Below are positions 1-11,365 of a DNA stretch of 64,000 bases, one piece after another; the stretch's first letter is position 1; each line of letters begins with the position of its first letter. Both the position numbers and the translations under genes were made by a program. This stretch comes from Numida meleagris (taxonomy: Eukaryota; Chordata; Aves; Galliformes; Numididae): contig NC_034413.1 in assembly GCF_002078875.1 (NCBI RefSeq), positions 65,964,802 to 66,028,801 of the forward strand, read 5' to 3'. A model generated the notes under the pieces. That model saw only the letters and a list, made by a program, of their open reading frames with translations, had not been told where the DNA came from and did no database searches.

Positions 1-1300
1 CTGTGCACCATGTCAGACTTTGTAATTAAGACTGGAATAGCCCATAAAGTGACACATAACATATTAACCACCTTCTGCAGCTTCAGAAGCACAGGCTAGG
101 TTTATAAATGGAGACTCCTGTGGCCCAGCTGCCCCAGGCCATATGGCCACCCGGCTCCTCGCTGTGCTGCTATAGGGTGGGAAATGCAGCAGGACAGCGG
201 CTGGGAGGCTGGTGTGGGCAGGGAGCAAATGTGGGCTGAAAGAGATGACGGCCGGACAGAGTGATGGGCTTCCTCTGGCAGCACTGGTGGATTTGGTTCA
301 GCTATTCAATTTGTGACAGGCAGAGCAGCCAAAATAACTAAGCAAAACAAACAGCTGAGAGCAGATGAAAATAGAGCTAATAATATAGTCATTAGGAAGA
401 GAGCCAAAGCACAAATTGCAGCGCCTATTGTGAAAGGAGAAGTCAGAGAGGGAAATGACTTACACAACCTGCACGGCACGAGGAACGCTGGTACTGCCCC
501 GGGCTGGTGCATCAGCCTCGGTGCATGGTGTAAGGCAGCATTACACCAGGGGTGGGGAACAGCAGCAAAGCAGTGGGGGATGTCTGACCGCCTCCTGCTT
601 GGCTGCCGTGAATCTGATCCATCTAAGGTCAGGCAGCGCATTTCTTTTTGCCCTCAGGTGGAAGCAAACAATACTGCTGCCTCTTGACTTGCTGCTCCCA
701 GCACCTATTGAAGTTGTGCTCGTGCATTCTCTTAGAGAAAAGCCTTCGAGTGACATTTTGTGCTCCTGTACCTACGCTTTCCAACTGGAAATGGGAGGAA
801 AGTCCTTCCAGAGGGCCAGCATGGGGCCCTTGAATTCAGTGTATACTTGTTTGTATAATAGTCTTTTTCCCAAAATGATGAGTATTAGGATATTTATGCT
901 GAGGTAAAAATGCTGTAGAGCAAACGATGCAGGCCTGTGCTTCAGAAGTATCAGTGGGGATGATTTCTCCTCACTCCTCTGGCCTTCAGGCAGTCCTGTC
1001 CAGAGCAAAGCATCCTTAAAATGAAAAAAAGTATATGCCTTGATTTCTTAATCACATGTTATGGAATGATCATGATTTCCCTCAATCTCCCTGTGCCTCG
1101 AGGGAAATATAGCCAAGGCCGATTTCTGGCAGCTGCCTTTCCTAATCCCCTGCGCACTGCAAGGCCGAGAGTTTATTTCATGGTGTGGGAATGCCCACCT
1201 CATCTGTGCATTTTGCCTGCTTTGTTCTCTTGTTGCTAGAGGAAAAATGGTAGAAGATGTTCATTTTTTTTCCTTTTCTTTTTTTTTAATAACATCATGA
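1..1300. other. Non-coding stretch, nothing recognised
   Basis: The open frames here are short, overlap one another on both strands and lack start or splice context. I recognise no repeat family. A T-rich run precedes the hairpin at 1305. Confidence 0.5.
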
Positions 1301-1304
1301 ACCT

Positions 1305-1349
1305 AATAAAAATTGGTGATTCATCACTTGGCGATGAATAATTTTTATT
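1305..1349. repeat. Imperfect inverted repeat (hairpin)
   Basis: The left arm at 1305-1325 and the right arm at 1333-1349 are complementary over 17 bases, apart from a 4-base GGTG insertion in the left arm. The loop is 7 bases. The arms are AT-rich and hold ATTCATC/GATGAAT. It could be a cruciform-prone site, a relic of a small DNA transposon end, or part of a conserved regulatory element. The sequence does not decide between these. Confidence 0.7.
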
Positions 1350-1640
1350 TACAATTAACACCTACAATTGCAGCAACAGGAAGGAATGTGATATATATTC
1401 ACTGATTTTCTTTTTTCCTCTGAATTTCTATGTACGTAATTAATTTTCCTATTTATCTGAGGCACTCACACAGCCACAGTCAGAAGCTCCTTACCTTCTC
1501 ATGAAAGCTCAGACTAGAGAAATAATTTTCTCTCTGCAACATAGGTGGAGGACAAGATGCAGAGCCTTGGACCAGTTCATGGAGTCTGAAGCTGAGCATA
1601 AAAACTAACTGGCAGATTCAAGGGCTCTCTGTAGTGGAAA
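1350..1640. other. Non-coding stretch, nothing recognised
   Basis: AT-rich sequence without a convincing open frame, splice-flanked segment or recognised repeat. Confidence 0.5.
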
Positions 1641-2160
1641 TGCTAAGTCATGGCGTGAAGCACGATTGAGCACCTGGTGCGAAGGCAGGGCCAACCCAGG
1701 GGAGCTCAGGTGCATGAAATGCACCTGAGTGAACAGAAGGGATGAAGCAAGGATCCACCCCTTCCCAGACCCCATTTAAGTGTTGGCAGTGGAGGTGAGG
1801 GTGTGTCATCTGTATATTCCTGCCTACCTGAGGACCTTGTAGGCCTTCTGAAGGTAAGCAGCTTCTTTCCTTTATTTGTATGTCCACTGCTGTTGCATAT
1901 AAGTGGATCCTCATTTGCTGCAGCCTGGGATCGTGCTGCTCCGCTGTCTTGTTTGCTCTCCTTTGTGTTATGCTCTCACTGGATGAAACCAGGAGGAGTT
2001 GGTGCTACTCTTTTACCTTTCAAAATCTGCATTTCTTCAGACTCTGTTCCTCACTGATGTGCTTGGGTTCACCCAAAAGCCTATGTAAGTCAGGCCTGTG
2101 CTCCCAGCTTCAGCCCACGGTGCTGACTGAGGCCTCATTCAATGGTAAACTTGGTTAACT
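1640..2160 (+). other. Possible decayed LTR-like or other repeat
   Basis: The stretch is richer in G+C than its flanks. It includes a perfect short palindrome, TATA-like words (CATTTAAG near 1773, ATATAAG near 1897) and a consensus splice-donor word (AAGGTAAGC) near 1850, a combination often seen in avian LTRs. I see no clear TG...CA ends and no internal retroviral genes. The repeat-like impression is inference, and the stretch may simply be unique sequence. Confidence 0.22.
1705..1729. repeat. Perfect 11-bp palindrome with paired E-boxes
   Basis: Arms CTCAGGTGCAT (1705-1715) and ATGCACCTGAG (1719-1729) are exactly complementary around a 3-base GAA loop. Each arm contains a CAGGTG/CACCTG E-box of the class bound by ZEB/Snail and E-protein bHLH factors. 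The symmetry is seen directly. Any binding is inference. Confidence 0.75.
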
Positions 2161-2904
2161 ACTGAGAAACATGACCAGAAAGGCACAAAGCAGCAACAAG
2201 TATAGCAAAATAGGTTTTGGGAGGATAGTGTCAAGATGTTAGTTGGTCCCTGTTCATTCTGATACTGACTAGTGCATTTTAGACAAGGCATTGATAGTAG
2301 CTCTTCCAGACAATGTTTTGTGTGAGCTGAATCAATGGAGAGAAACTTCCCCCTTCTCTCTTCACTCCTTGCAGGATGCAAAGCAGAAGGTACCTATGCC
2401 AAACCATTTCAGTTCTTCTGGCTTTACTGCAAGCCTTTGGGCTCTCTCATTCTGGACCTGCTGCAATCCAATCTGCTCTTGCTAATACTTCTAATATAAT
2501 ATTTATAACATCTGAGGTTGAACCAAGGGCTACTTACACTGACAGATGCCACAAGCTATATCTCTCCTTTCCACTTTATTGTGTGGTAGCTTCTGGCAAA
2601 GAGGCAGTGGATCTGGTAATGAAATGCTCCTTCACTGCTTTAAACCACAGGAACATTTTGCTGTAATGCCCATTACTCATAGGGGAGTAATTGAGGGGCT
2701 GTCGGTTCAATAGCAATGCCTTCTGGAAGAGCAGAATATGAGATTGCGTTGGATAAGATAGGTTCCTTGTTTAATTATCAAGCTGCAAGAGCATATCAGC
2801 TTTCAGACTTGTGGTTTTGGGGTCAGATGTTGCTGGACAAATTTGGCTGCAGCACTGTGGGTAAAGGAATATTGTTCCGTAACAGGGCTGTAAATTCAGG
2901 TGTT

Positions 2905-2922
2905 CCCCCCCCCCCACCCCCC
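2905..2922. repeat. C homopolymer tract
   Basis: Eleven C, one A and six C. A simple-sequence tract likely to be length-variable and error-prone in assemblies. Confidence 0.9.
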
Positions 2923-2953
2923 AAACTAAATACCCACACTGAGTTCTGCAGGA

Positions 2954-2963
2954 CTATAAATAG
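2954..2963 (+). promoter_or_regulatory. MEF2-consensus site
   Basis: CTATAAATAG fits the palindromic MEF2 consensus YTAWWWWTAR exactly and also looks like a TATA box. It lies about 240 bases upstream of a second strong TATA word at 3203. Functional use is not shown. Confidence 0.3.
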
Positions 2964-3202
2964 GTGTGGAGCTATGCTGCAGATAAAACATCTCTTTGCT
3001 ACTCTGCGCCAGCAGGGCACTGGGAAAAATTCTGCAGGGGACAATCTTCTCCTGGCAAATGGCCGGACCAGGAGATCAGCTTGACATTTCCCGTGTCTAC
3101 TTTTCATGATTTATAGAACATCACCCCTTGGAAAAGCAATTCCGAGAGGACATTATGATTCTATAACAATCCAGTGAACTTGCAAGAGGAGAAAAAAGCC
3201 CG

Positions 3203-3210
3203 TATAAATA
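3203..3210 (+). promoter_or_regulatory. Candidate TATA box
   Basis: TATAAATA is flanked by GC-richer sequence (GCCCG before it; CAGGCATCCC and a G-rich run after it), the usual setting of a functional TATA element. A start site would be expected near 3235. No open frame with a good start follows closely, so any transcript would probably be non-coding at its 5' end. Confidence 0.25.
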
Positions 3211-3259
3211 CAGGCATCCCAGGGGGTGGAGCTGGCCAACTCCAGTCCTTTCTCAGGTT

Positions 3260-6200
3260 TTCAGCTTTCTTGGCTGGAAGGGTTATTTCTTGTTGGTTTT
3301 GTTGTCTTGGTTAGTTAAATGGAAGATTAAGAAAAATGACACATTTCCATAGGTTTGCTTGTGCTATGGGGGCAGAGGTGAGAGCAGCAGAGGGAAAGAA
3401 GAGAAGCTGAAGGCTGTCAGGCACTCTGGTCCTGCACTGCTGGGCTGCTCTGCACAATGCAAGAGCTAAGCTCATGCCCTGGTAAAGATCAGACTGAGCA
3501 GGTATTCAGTACCCTCTCCTCTGGGCACATGCCGTAGCCCAAGGGCTACTTATTAGTTCACTATGGGGCAGAAGGAAATCTCTTGTTACCCTCAAATCCC
3601 TATTTTCAATCAATCATACAGTGAAAAACACTGTGAAATGGCAAAGACCAGAAACAAAAGTTTTTCAAATAAGGAAAACATCACCAAGGATCAAGTGGAA
3701 GGGTAAGAAAAACTGCAGACCAAGAAGTATGATGGGAAATAGCTGGAGACAGATGGTATAACATTAACAATTAGTTTTAAATTTAACTAGTGATGTATTT
3801 AAAGCGACAGTCTAAAGAGAGGGCGACAATTAAGTTCCTCAATACGGGAAAGCTGTGGGGGAAAAGGAAAAAATAAAATCAACTTCATTTATTTACAGCT
3901 GTACCTTGTTCCTTGTCCTAGATCTCCTTAAGTGTAGCATGGAAAAAGGCTCCAGAGCTCATCAAGTGCCATGCAAAGGCAGAGTGTAGAAATGCAACTG
4001 TTTGTTTTTCATCTCTCTTGATGCATCTGCATGGCTCTGGTGCAGCATTCATTGATTACTCCTGTTTCATGCTATTGCTCTCTCCTGCAAGTGAGCTATG
4101 GTCTTCTCAACACAGATCTCCTTAAGAGGAATGTCACCTAGGAATTGGATGCCTTCATTGTGTGCAGATTTAATCTGGAAAAACATATATATTCTGATGC
4201 AAAGGAAATACCGATAGCCCTGACGCTTCCTTACAGCTGCAGTGAACTGTAGCTGTATTTTTTCCCTTGAGCAAGGGAACGTTTTCTCATAAGCCATGAG
4301 GAGCAAAGGCCACAAATATTCAGAATTTCAGTGCCTGGAGGAATCCCCGTGGCACATAATTCTGTGTGTGAATGGCTCAACTCTTCCTAAAGGAAGAGGG
4401 CACTCAGCTCACTCTTGCTGCTCTTGGACACAGCCATCCAGGACAAATCACATAGCCTGCAAACCATGAAACACAGCTTGCAAACAACTGATTTTGCTCG
4501 AGTATTATTTCTGAAAAGCCCCAGTCTGAGCAGTCCTAGTGAGGTCTCTCTCACTCTTTTCAATTCTTAAAACGTGTAAAACTGAAAGGAAGAAAAACAG
4601 GGCAGAGGGTTCATGCAGCTAAGCTCTAGATTGACTTCATCCAACTTAATGCTTTTTAATCACTCTTTGAACAAAAGATTTAGTCTTTGTAATCCTCCTT
4701 TTGCTCAATTTGCTGTTCTGTTAGGAAATCTACTATTTGTTTAGTTTTCCCTGATTCCCACCCCCGAGCAAGTTTGAAGTAGGAAAAAATGGCTAATCTC
4801 AAAGGGAAAATGACTTTCAGGAGTACAATAAATTCCCAATTACAGTGCCAGGCTTTCTTTTATTGGCTCTTCAATGGAGAGGCACACCCCAAAATGCATA
4901 GCGTCCTTTCCACTGGGTCCTTTGCCCTTTCTACTGGGTAATCAGCTGAGCTGTTAACTAAAATTTCTTGTGTATCTCTAGGAGGAGGAGTGCAGTTATA
5001 CCTGCTGATTTCACAGCCAGTATAGCCCGCTTTTCAGAAGAGTTTGGTTTTGGCATTAGAGACATTTTCAGGAGAGTCAAACCCACAGACTGCTGATTTC
5101 AATCACCCAAATCCTGCTCTACTCTTATTTTCAGCTGCTGTGATGTGAACATAAGCCTCCAGGCCTGTTTGCAGAGCCCAAAGCTATCTGTGCTTGCAAC
5201 TGTATTCATTTTCACAATATCTGTCTCAGAAATGTTGGATTAATTAGAAACTAAATGAACTTTTTCCTGCTTAATGGTTTGTAAAGCTAAAAATACATCT
5301 CGTCTTCCATTAACTCCTCACTTAAATCAATTAAATATCACTTTTAAGATATTAAAAACTGTTATGTACTTGAAAACATATTTATTCTCCAAACTGATCA
5401 TAAATAAATACAAGTGCATATTCATCTGAAGGGCTCTGTGAAATTTTACCTTTCATTTTGACAACTTTGCTGAAGAAAACTTATTGCTGTGTTTCCTCCT
5501 GTTCCATAGGGTCAGACGGATGTGATCAAACATATGTAACATATCAGATATATGGAAAATACAACTGCAATCATTTTTTCTTTATGAAAAGAAAAGAATG
5601 TGCCCTTAAGCCATGTGAAGGAGAAAAGCCTATACACCTAGACTCAAACTGTATCTAGGTTCATTTAGAAAACTGGAACACGATTTCCTCTGAATAACAG
5701 ACACCGAGCCCCAGGCACTTTGTATGTTCAAAAATTAAACTTACAACTGGCATGCATCTGGCAGTGATCCTGTACACTAAATCCATTTGGTTGGCCAGAT
5801 GGCCTGAGACTTGCAGCTTTTTAATCTCGCACACAAAGCACTTTAGGCTGGAAAAAATAATAAATACAACATAATACAGCATCGTGACAGAATGCCTCTT
5901 TTATTGATTTTTGGAGCTATAGGTATGGGAAAATATGGTCTAAGGAAGTACTGTTTTCACAACTTACTTCCCCAAACTTGTCAGATGCTGTGACTATTAT
6001 CCTCTTTTCTTCTGTTCTTGTACCTTGTTCCTTTCTCAGGAAAGGATCTGCGACTCCTTAGGTACAGGGGTGTATGCTGGAGGCAGAGGATGGCATGATC
6101 AGTCCATGACTTCTCATGGTGAGGAGGAATTAGACTGTGAGATCTTAACACCTGTTTTACTTCTGCATCCCGTGATGTCTTTCTGCATTAAAACTAGGCA

Positions 6201-6450
6201 AGTTTAAAATTTGAGACTTTCTACTGTTGGTATCATCAAACAACCAAGGGCTGGGGAAAAAAAAACAAGCACCTCACTTGCTTTGCTCTGAATGCATGTT
6301 TCTTTTTCTAGATTCTTTTTGTATGTTATTAGTGAAATGTCTTTCTCTGCCTTCAGCAGTAGCTGCAGTGCCTTTCCTATATGCTAGTGATCAGTTCCTG
6401 TGCCTATACCTATTGCTTTTGTATTATTATTTTTTCATGGTGAGGCATGT
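3260..6450. other. Non-coding stretch, nothing recognised
   Basis: AT-rich, many stops in all frames. Short frames such as 4067-4315 (minus) and 5458-5658 (plus) have no supporting splice context or recognisable protein features. No CR1 tail seen. Confidence 0.5.
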
Positions 6451-6453
6451 CCC

Positions 6454-6489
6454 AATGAAATCCAGTGAAAACTCCCACTGACTTCATGG
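6454..6489. repeat. Possible ancient amniote repeat word
   Basis: The segment pairs a word like CCAGTGAAAACTCCCACTG with GACTTCAT. Words of the form 'actcccactgacttcaatggg' recur in bird and reptile genomes as relics of an old interspersed repeat. I cannot assign the family with certainty. Confidence 0.3.
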
Positions 6490-7477
6490 CTACATGATTA
6501 CCCGTCTACTAAGTCTCTGTGCTGTTACCATGACTTTCACCTGCCCACACCACCATTAGCTGAACGCCATCAGGAAGGGAGAACATTGCCATGTTTGCAT
6601 TCATTCTTCGGGTGTTCTCTGCACTGAAAGCAAAAGCACTGCATGACTGAGTGACTGAAGCAGAAATTCAGCCTTCCAGCTTTACACCTCTCTTTCAGCA
6701 CTGATAAGATTTACATGTTGCCTTCAGCTCCCTGCTTCTCACAGATGCCCCTTCCCTGCTCTCTTTTTGGGATGGATAATGGAGCTTCTCTGGCTTAGGC
6801 TTGTGTTATACAGCATGCAACTAATTTGGTCTGAATTATGGGTTTTAGGACAAGCAGTTGACTTTACTCACTGGCTTGTTTCATCTTCCCCATGATGCCT
6901 TTTTTGCTGGCAGCTTCAAAGGCATCTTGGTGGATAAACTGTCTGACCTACTAAATGAAGTACAAAGAGAGTCTCCTTCTCAATTAATTCTTGTGCTCCA
7001 AATTCATGCTCAGATTTGTTTCTGAGCAGCTTTCATTTCTGTTAATCAGCTAAGACAGTTTTAGTTCCCTTGAGTTTTGGCTTGGCTGCAAATCTCCTCC
7101 CCAACTCTTCCCAATCATTTTAGGAAATGTTGCTGCTGAAAAGGGATGGGCCTGGACTTTAGCTGAACTAAATCAATATATCTCACCAAAGGAAATTCTT
7201 TCCAATTGAAGTTAAAGCAGACTTGTGCCACCCAGAGCTCTTGTTCCTAAATGTTAGAGGGAGCGTGCATACATCTTTTACCTAAAGAACCAGTCCAAAT
7301 GCTGTTTCACGCTCTTAAATTCCACAGCATTTTATAAATACAGCTACACAGAAGAAGCAAATTTATCCATACCTTCATGCCAAAGCTCTTACAGTAACTC
7401 TGTACTCCAGGGGAAGCAGCTGAATACAATCAGAGATGTTCACAGCTTGTGTTGAAGATAAGCGTCATCACTGTGGT
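6490..7477. other. Non-coding stretch, nothing recognised
   Basis: No convincing open frame, splice-flanked segment or recognised repeat. Confidence 0.5.
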
Positions 7478-7560
7478 CTTACAAATGAGAAAGCAGAGGC
7501 AGAGAGAAGTTTCACCCAAGGCCACGATGGGAGTTGAAAGTGAAGATCAGAGAAGCTCTG
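7478..7560 (-). repeat. MIR-like ancient SINE relic
   Basis: On the minus strand this matches the region of the MIR consensus around the CORE and L2-like tail. Read on the plus strand it runs 'ACAAATGAGAAAGCAGAGGC', 'AGAGAGAAGT', then 'CACCCAAGGCCAC', the familiar order of the reverse-complemented MIR segment (acagatgaggaaactgaggc ... gcccaaggtcac). Heavily diverged, as expected of an element fixed before amniote radiation. Recognised from memory of the consensus, not by alignment. Confidence 0.6.
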
Positions 7561-7835
7561 TACCTGCTTAGAGCATGGACTGTGTGTCTTCTATGAGCAA
7601 AAAGAAAAAGAGAGGGTTCAGAGTCCAGATCCGTGTACTTGTTTAGAAAACCTCAAACACTCAAAACTACAGTCATTGGACCACTACCTGGGGTGCTTAC
7701 CCGGAGCATCTGAAGCCAGTAGATAGATCCTGGAGCTGGAAAGTAAAGCCAACTGCAAACAAACTGTCTTGCCCCAGTATCCTTGGAAGCCCCCACGCTG
7801 CTGGGTCACTCCCTGGAGCCCCTCCAGCCACACTG

Positions 7836-8270
7836 GTGGAGGTGGCACAGCTGGAGGATGAAGGCTTTCATTTGGAGGCCCAGCTTCTAATTTATAAGCC
7901 CGACTTTAGCCAAGCAGATCTGACAGCCCTGGCCTCAGCCTTTAATGCAATTAGTATTCTGGACGCTATTGATGATTTCATGCCAAATCAATTTTGGCAC
8001 ATTAAAGTGATTTGTCTGAAATCCAGCAAAAGAGCTCTCCTAATAACTCAGCTCTCAGACTCTGCAACGCTGGTGGGAAGGTAATGTGTCTGCATAGGTC
8101 TCCTCAATCTGCTCTAAAAATTTCAGGAAGGTTTAACTGGAATTTAAAGCATTTTAATGCGTACACTTTCTTTTAAGTCTTTGCCATTCATTTTAACTCT
8201 AAGTACTTTGTAGTTGGCTTCAAGGTAATTTTAAAATAAAAAAAAATTAAAACTGTCTTCAAGAAGGAGG
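7836..8270. promoter_or_regulatory. Candidate conserved enhancer-like element
   Basis: Dense in homeodomain-type words (CTAATTTATAA, TGCAATTAG, ATTGATGATTT, TTTTAATGCG), with an inverted repeat TGCCAAA / TTTGGCA at 7981-7999. There is no repeat signature. An 82-codon open frame (7836-8084) crosses it but has no start context or recognisable domain. The composition resembles developmental conserved non-coding elements. This is inference without a cross-species alignment. Confidence 0.3.
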
Positions 8271-10322
8271 GGTATCATCTTGAACTTTAAGTATAGCTGT
8301 AGTTGTGTGTGGGGAAAAAAATGCACATTACACGGTCTAAAAGTGTGCTAACAAAGTGGTCTTGAACTACTTGGTGTTCTTCAGGGAATGCATTCCTCTT
8401 TTTGCTGGAGCAAGGATAGTGCATAACTAAGCTGCCCATGCATGCAGTTTGTGAGTGTCCTCTGTGGAGGACAGCTCTTTCACAAATACTCCAACCTTTC
8501 ACCATATATGTGGATTCTTATAAATGCAGAAACCCACACCCTTTGCATTAGCAAATTATAAACCTCTGAGATGAGGAAACGTGTCAGGTGATGTTATAGA
8601 AAATGTTGCTTACACCTTTTTCAAGGCTGTGAAAGGAAGAAATATGAAATGCAGTGTTTCTCCCACCTTTGTACATTGGATGAGGTGGGTTTGGAGTACT
8701 ACTAAAATCCAGCAGTTGGGAATGCCAAAGAGCACCAAGATTAATTGCTCAAGATTAATTTGACGTACATATTCTTAGCAGTCACTGATTTTATTTGATG
8801 CAGGACATGAGATATTTTTATTTTACAAAGAAACAGCCAGTGATGCTGAACAGCTTGACACGGGAAACCACCAGCTCCTGACCTGCCAGCTTGTTTGGGA
8901 GTATAAATTGCAGCACAGGGATAGAGCTGTCCAGGGTCCATCCAAAACAGTACCACCCAAAGCCAACCATAAAGCAAAAAGGAAAATAAACATTTCTGCC
9001 TCTTTGCACTATTCCTCCCTGTTACAGAGTTTACCATCTATTCCTCTTTATAGGCCTTGGATAGGGCCAGTACCAGCTGATGGTTTGGGTCCATCAATGT
9101 GGCAGCAGCTGCTCAAAATGGCTGGGCTCTGGCTCTGGCCAACCAGCTCTGCACAGAGGAGCCATCTGCCCTATCACCTTGCTGTGTGCTGGTCCTGCAC
9201 AGCATGCCAGCAACATGCCATGGGCACTGGGCAGTGCTGTGGGGCTGGGGGCACCACTCCCCCAGGGACTGGCAGCGCGAACTGCTTGGGGGGGGGGGCT
9301 AAAACTTCATCAAGGAGCATAAAAATTAACCCTCAGACCCTTCCAGGGTCTTCTGGTAACAGGTCCAGTATGGAAATGTATTTTAGAGAACTAAGACCTG
9401 CGTATGGAAAAAATTAAATATCTTTCCCCAAACTTTGTGCTCTGCAGAATGGTCAAGCAGACCTTTGCAAGAGGACTAAAGATAATGTCCCAGAAATGAG
9501 AAGCACATTTTTCTTGCTCTCGGTAAATATTACTGATATGCATGAGCGGCTTTTCTAGTTCTGGCACATTGCTTCAATCTTTTCTTTCCTGCCATGTGAA
9601 CAAATGTTTGTTTGCTTCAAGTTCAGGACAAGCTTTCCAAGGCAAAATTCATCCAGATGGTCATCAGACAAAAGGAGGACTCTCAGATTTCTGCAAATAC
9701 TTTTTTTTAAACCAAAGAAATTGTTTTCTACAGCTCTTCTCTGATGATGCCTTTTCCGCTCTTGCTCACGACGTTGATGGAATAAGCTGCTTTTGTTGAT
9801 TAAAGCTCTTGAATCCCAAAGGCAGTTTAAATCCTATCAAAAGGTTCATCTTCTCAGATGTTCTTTTTAAGTTCTTTAACTATGTTTTCTGAATTCTCCT
9901 TACTATTTCAATCCCCATAGCTAAGCCTTTCACTCTGTCTTTATTAGTTCCTGGAAATGACACGTGCTGCACTGGATGGAGTACACAATTACTTCAAGTT
10001 AATATTGATGTTAATGTTATAAATGTATCACACACAATGACCCAAAATTGCACCCCATGTACTGCATGTATAATAGATGTGTAGATAGATGTTTGATGAG
10101 CGCTCCATGTATTATTCCCAGTTTTCTTTCAAAAATCAAAACAATCACCCAAGCTCTTAATTCCAAAATCTCAGTTTCCATCCTACATATTGTTTAAATT
10201 ATTGCATTTATTTTCAGGCCCAGTGCCTGTTTGGAATGAGAAGCCATATATGCCTGTTGGGGCAGGCTGGATCCAGAACTTACATATGCATATGGGGTTT
10301 GCTTGCCTTCGGGGCAACGAAA
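8271..10322. other. Non-coding stretch with one G-run
   Basis: Contains an 11-base G run at 9288-9298 in a GC-richer patch (about 9060-9300). The 169-codon frame at 8908-9417 overlaps other-strand frames of similar length, crosses the G run and has no recognisable motif, so I treat it as chance. Otherwise nothing recognised. Confidence 0.45.
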
Positions 10323-10480
10323 GGACCTGGAACACCCACGTTCAGATCCCTGCTCCATCGCTGTGTGTGACCTTGTGGAGCACAAAAATTCCTTCTCTGC
10401 CTCAATTAAATGGGGAAAAATACACTTTCTCAACTCACTTAGTCCTGAGGATGAATCCCTGAAAGTTGCTGAGGTGCTCT
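10323..10480 (+). repeat. MIR-like ancient SINE relic, near full core
   Basis: Plus-strand order matches MIR: 'GTTCAGATCCCTGCTCC', then 'CTGTGTGTGACCTTG', then 'TTCTCTGCCTCAATT', then 'AAATGGGGA', then 'GAGGATGAATCCC' and 'AGTTGCTGAGG'. These correspond to the tRNA-derived B-box side, the CORE, and the L2-like tail. It is the best-preserved MIR-like copy in the window. Identification is by recall of the consensus order. Confidence 0.65.
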
Positions 10481-10879
10481 AATCCTACGGTAACAGAGGC
10501 AATATAAGTACAGGAGATTGATAGTCCTTCCATTAAGTTGGATGAGACCTTATAGGCACTGTGCATTTCTCGCAATGTTCAAAGTAAGCAATCATCATTA
10601 TTTCCATCTGTTCTTTCTCTGCTTGTGTCCTTTAAAAGTTATGGCAAAGGCTGACAAAGTAGAAAGACTGTGTGCCTCCAAATTAAAGAAAATGAAACAA
10701 AACTCCTCTCCAAAGTATTCTGGAAAAATGTAACATGTTCTCAAAACTGCATTACCTGGTGAGCAAAAAAAACAGATACAAGCCTAAATTTTTTGCAAAT
10801 AATTTTGTGAACCATCACAATAAATATCTTTAGGACTCAGTGAATGGCACCTCCCTGCCACTTGGCAGCCAAGGTGTTA

Positions 10880-11260
10880 AAACTCTGCACTCGGTACAAG
10901 CAAACGCAGGCAAGGGAGAAATGTCCATTTGAAAATATATTTCCCTCTATGTGGCATAGGCCTGTGTGTCTGGAAATGTTATCGAGGTTAATTAGAAAAA
11001 TTATCGCATCAGAACAAAAAAAAAACAGGTGAGCGGAGCCTCTCTGCCTGAGACACGCTAATCTCTCCCAGCTCGGTTTCAAGAGCAGCCACGATCCATC
11101 AAAGTCACTCCCCTGTGCCGTCCCTCGAGGACATCTGAAGTTAAGCCCAGTGTGGCACGGCGTGCCTCGCACCTGCAGTGTTAATGGAAATGGGCATCGA
11201 GGCTCCTTCCACCAGCGTGTGCAGGAGAAAACATAAATCCGTATAGTTAAATACCATTGT
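10880..11260. promoter_or_regulatory. Candidate conserved regulatory stretch
   Basis: Mixed AT-rich homeodomain-like words (GGTTAATTAG, AAAATTATCGC) and CpG-containing segments lie next to one another, without a repeat signature or coding potential. It resembles developmental enhancers. Inference only. Confidence 0.22.
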
Positions 11261-11365
11261 TCCTACTGACCATTCGTTTTGAAATGTCCGTCATCTCCTT
11301 CAGTATGTTTTTTGATCAAAAAGCGTGATTTGTTGCTCGCCTCTCATGCAAATAGGGTGCTGTGT

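Noticed and set aside
7981..7999. Nuclear factor I full site
   Set aside because: The half-sites are everted (GCCAA...TTGGC) rather than in the TTGGC...GCCAA order of a true NFI palindrome.
8908..9417. 169-codon open frame
   Set aside because: Crosses an 11-base G run and competes with two other overlapping frames of similar length; no recognisable protein features.
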